Positions 5,708 through 7,145 of a stretch of DNA of 7,145 bases are shown in pieces. The translations under genes and the position numbers were made by a program. Positions within the stretch are counted from its first letter, which is position 1; every line of letters begins with the position of its first letter. Below the pieces are notes generated by a model. It did no database searches and was not told the origin of the DNA. It saw nothing but the letters and a program-made list of their open reading frames with translations. The stretch comes from JACJXF01 sp964349045 (GTDB taxonomy: Bacteria > Bacteroidota > Bacteroidia > Bacteroidales > GCA-2748055), in assembly GCA_964349045.1 (NCBI GenBank), contig CAYGFI010000206.1, positions 1 to 7,145 of the forward strand, given 5' to 3'.

Positions 5708-6548
5708 ATGAGAATTATAGCTACCTTCATATTACTATCAATCATAGGTTTACACAATCTGTCTGGTCAGCCTCATGACACAAGCCGTCTGAAAATCATC
5801 TTCGCGGGAGATCTGATGGGTCACGATGGCCAGATCAAATCAGCCTGGGACGAAAAATCAAAATCCTATCAATACGACACCTGCTTCAGCATGATCAAAG
5901 ACCTGGTAGGTTCTGCTGATATTGCATTGTTGAATCTNNNNNNNNNNNNNNNNNNNNNNNNNNNNNNNNNNNNNNNNNNNNNNNNNNNNNNNNNNNNNNN
6001 NNNNNNNNNNNNNNNNNNNNNNNNNNNNNNNNNNNNNAGCAAAGCTTGCAGAACCTGACTTCATAATTGCCACGTTGCACTGGGGACTTGAGTACCAGAG
6101 AACAGAGAACAAACAGCAAAGAGAACTTGCTGAATTTCTGATAAAAAATGGAGCCGATGCAATCATTGGCTCGCATCCTCATGTTATTCAGCCGATAAGA
6201 AAATATTACAACGACGCGACTGATACTACCACTTATAATCTTGTGGTTTATAGTCTTGGTAATTTTATTTCCAACCAGGGAGATCGTTACCGGGATGGAG
6301 GCCTGATGGTAGAAGTTGAATTACAAAAAACAGATAAAACTAAAGTTACCGATCTGAAAACACATCCCGTTTTTGTTTACAAACCTCCAAAACCCAATGG
6401 TGGTGAATTCTTTGTATTACTTCCGACCAACGACTGGCAAAGGATGATTTTACTTTTTAATATGCCGGAATCCGAACAGTTGAATTATAATACCTTCAGG
6501 GAGGATACTGAAGAGCATCTTACGACACACTCAACTTTGCGCCCATAG
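5708..6548 (+). CDS. CapA family protein (PGA_cap, metallophosphatase-like), interrupted by an assembly gap
   Basis: One gene split by 100 N. The left part (5708-5937) has a signal peptide (MRIIATFILLSIIGLHNLSG) and the first family motif, IIFAGDLMGHDGQI (30-43), then ADIALLN; the last partial codon CTN must be Leu, giving the NL of the conserved NLE. The right part (from 6039) reads AKLAEPDFIIATLHWGLEYQ, GADAIIGSHPHVIQP and YNLVVYSLGNFISNQ, all diagnostic of CapA/PgsA-like proteins. Some members act in poly-gamma-glutamate capsule synthesis; others have undefined envelope roles, and no pgsB/C genes are here. The parts are in different frames with 100 N, so the true gap should be a multiple of 3. 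By family comparison about 120 residues are missing (NNH-containing middle). It starts 26 bp after the YgcG gene, so it is probably in the same operon. Confidence 0.9.
5938..6037. other. Assembly gap (100 N)
   Basis: A run of exactly 100 N inside the capA-like gene. A fixed 100-N run normally marks a scaffold join of unknown length, so downstream coordinates may not reflect true distances. Confidence 0.98.
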
Positions 6549-6593
6549 TAAGCACAAAATTCAAAATCCACTATACCATTAAATTTTAACCGG

Positions 6594-7145
6594 TTATTCT
6601 GCTTTAGCGCCCGTTCCGCTGATATCATCATCAACAAGAATTCTGCCGCAGTATTCGCAAACAATGATTTTCTTGCGTGAGCGGATATCAAGCTGTCTCT
6701 GGGGAGGGATTTTATTAAAACAACCGCCACATGCATCTCTTTCTACCGAAACCACAGCAAGACCATTTCGGGCGTTACCACGAATTCTTTTATATGCGGA
6801 TAAAAGCCGGGGTTCGATAATCTTCTGAATGGTAGCAGACTTATTGAACAAAGTTTCTTCTTCTTTTTTAGTATCGGAAACAATTTCATCCAGTTCATTC
6901 TTTTTGCTATCCAGATCTTCTTTTCTCTCGTTCAGTATTTCTTTAGATTCAACGATTTGCTCTTTTTTTGAATTTAAATCTGAAGTGAATTCTTTTTCCT
7001 CTTTTTTCTTAAATACGAGACTCCAGATTTTTATGAAAAATGGAGCAAGGTTTGGCTTGGCATCGAGCATCATTAGGATTGAAATTATTAAAATTGCTCC
7101 GAGCAAAACAAGACTCGCATATATGTCAAAAAGGGAGATAAATGG
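6594..7145 (-). CDS. C4-type zinc-ribbon / coiled-coil protein with hydrophobic N-terminal part (5' end outside window)
   Basis: The frame is open to the right edge, giving 183 visible residues. The C-terminal half is unmistakable: a charged coiled coil (KKKEEKEFTSDLNSKKEQ through DTKKEEETLF), then LLSAYKRIRGNARNGLAVV and a zinc ribbon, CGGC...CEYC, ending CGRILVDD, as in the zf-RING_7 (PF02591) family of about 250 residues. Family members have been linked to nucleic-acid or protein-quality roles, but function is unsettled. The oddity is upstream: instead of the usual long soluble N-terminal coiled coil, the frame reads a hydrophobic segment (SLFDIYASLVLLGAILIISILMML, then LAPFFIKIWSLVF). Possible internal starts are the TTG at 7106 and the ATG at 7073. 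The two other minus-strand frames are closed there, so a simple frameshift does not restore the usual sequence. It converges on the capA-like gene with 45 bp between stops. Confidence 0.85.
   Translation of the reverse strand, partial: PFISLFDIYASLVLLGAILIISILMMLDAKPNLAPFFIKIWSLVFKKKEEKEFTSDLNSKKEQIVESKEILNERKEDLDSKKNELDEIVSDTKKEEETLFNKSATIQKIIEPRLLSAYKRIRGNARNGLAVVSVERDACGGCFNKIPPQRQLDIRSRKKIIVCEYCGRILVDDDISGTGAKAE

Noticed and set aside
6549..6593. A terminator between the converging capA-like and zinc-ribbon genes.
   Set aside because: Only the 8-base palindrome AACCGGTT (6588-6595) is present, overlapping a stop codon; there is no real stem-loop.

Overview
The window looks like a chromosomal segment of a Bacteroidota genome, probably a Bacteroidales/Marinilabiliales-type lineage, from a draft assembly (it contains a run of exactly 100 N). 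The inference rests on AT-rich, A-rich leaders without Shine-Dalgarno motifs, an SPII lipoprotein with an acidic stretch after the cysteine, a -7 box of the Bacteroidetes type (TAnnTTTG) before hutU, and the gene families themselves (LemA/TPM/YgcG cluster, C4 zinc-ribbon protein ending in CGRILVD, long-form urocanase). No rRNA, tRNA, CRISPR array, transposase or phage gene was found.

Layout. 1-405 is an AT-rich non-coding leader with two compact hairpins. 406-765 (+) encodes a small CoA-binding (Rossmann) protein. 766-994 is a convergent intergenic region filled largely by a structured repeat (about 835-970). 995-1411 (-) is a small lipoprotein resembling lipocalin-type beta-barrel domains. 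1577-3595 (-) is a full-length, long-form urocanate hydratase (hutU) with no other hut gene beside it; its last codons lie inside a dispersed hairpin repeat (1554-1588). The divergent region 3596-3882 carries a 110-bp element with perfect 17-bp inverted ends (3660-3769), colinear with the repeat at 835-970.

From 3883 a tightly packed (+) operon runs lemA (lipoprotein), a soluble TPM-domain protein, and a membrane-anchored YgcG-type TPM protein with a Gly-rich tail. A CapA-family metallophosphoesterase-like protein follows after 26 bp and is interrupted by the assembly gap. Spacings of 4, 4 and 26 bp suggest co-transcription. The LemA/TPM/YgcG trio is a recurrent envelope-associated set of poorly defined function. 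A convergent (-) gene, 6594 to the right edge, encodes a coiled-coil/C4 zinc-ribbon protein whose visible N-terminal part is hydrophobic rather than the expected coiled coil.

I see no wholly new system. The points most worth a second look are the two related palindromic elements, the repeat that supplies the end of hutU, and the unusual N-terminus of the zinc-ribbon protein.
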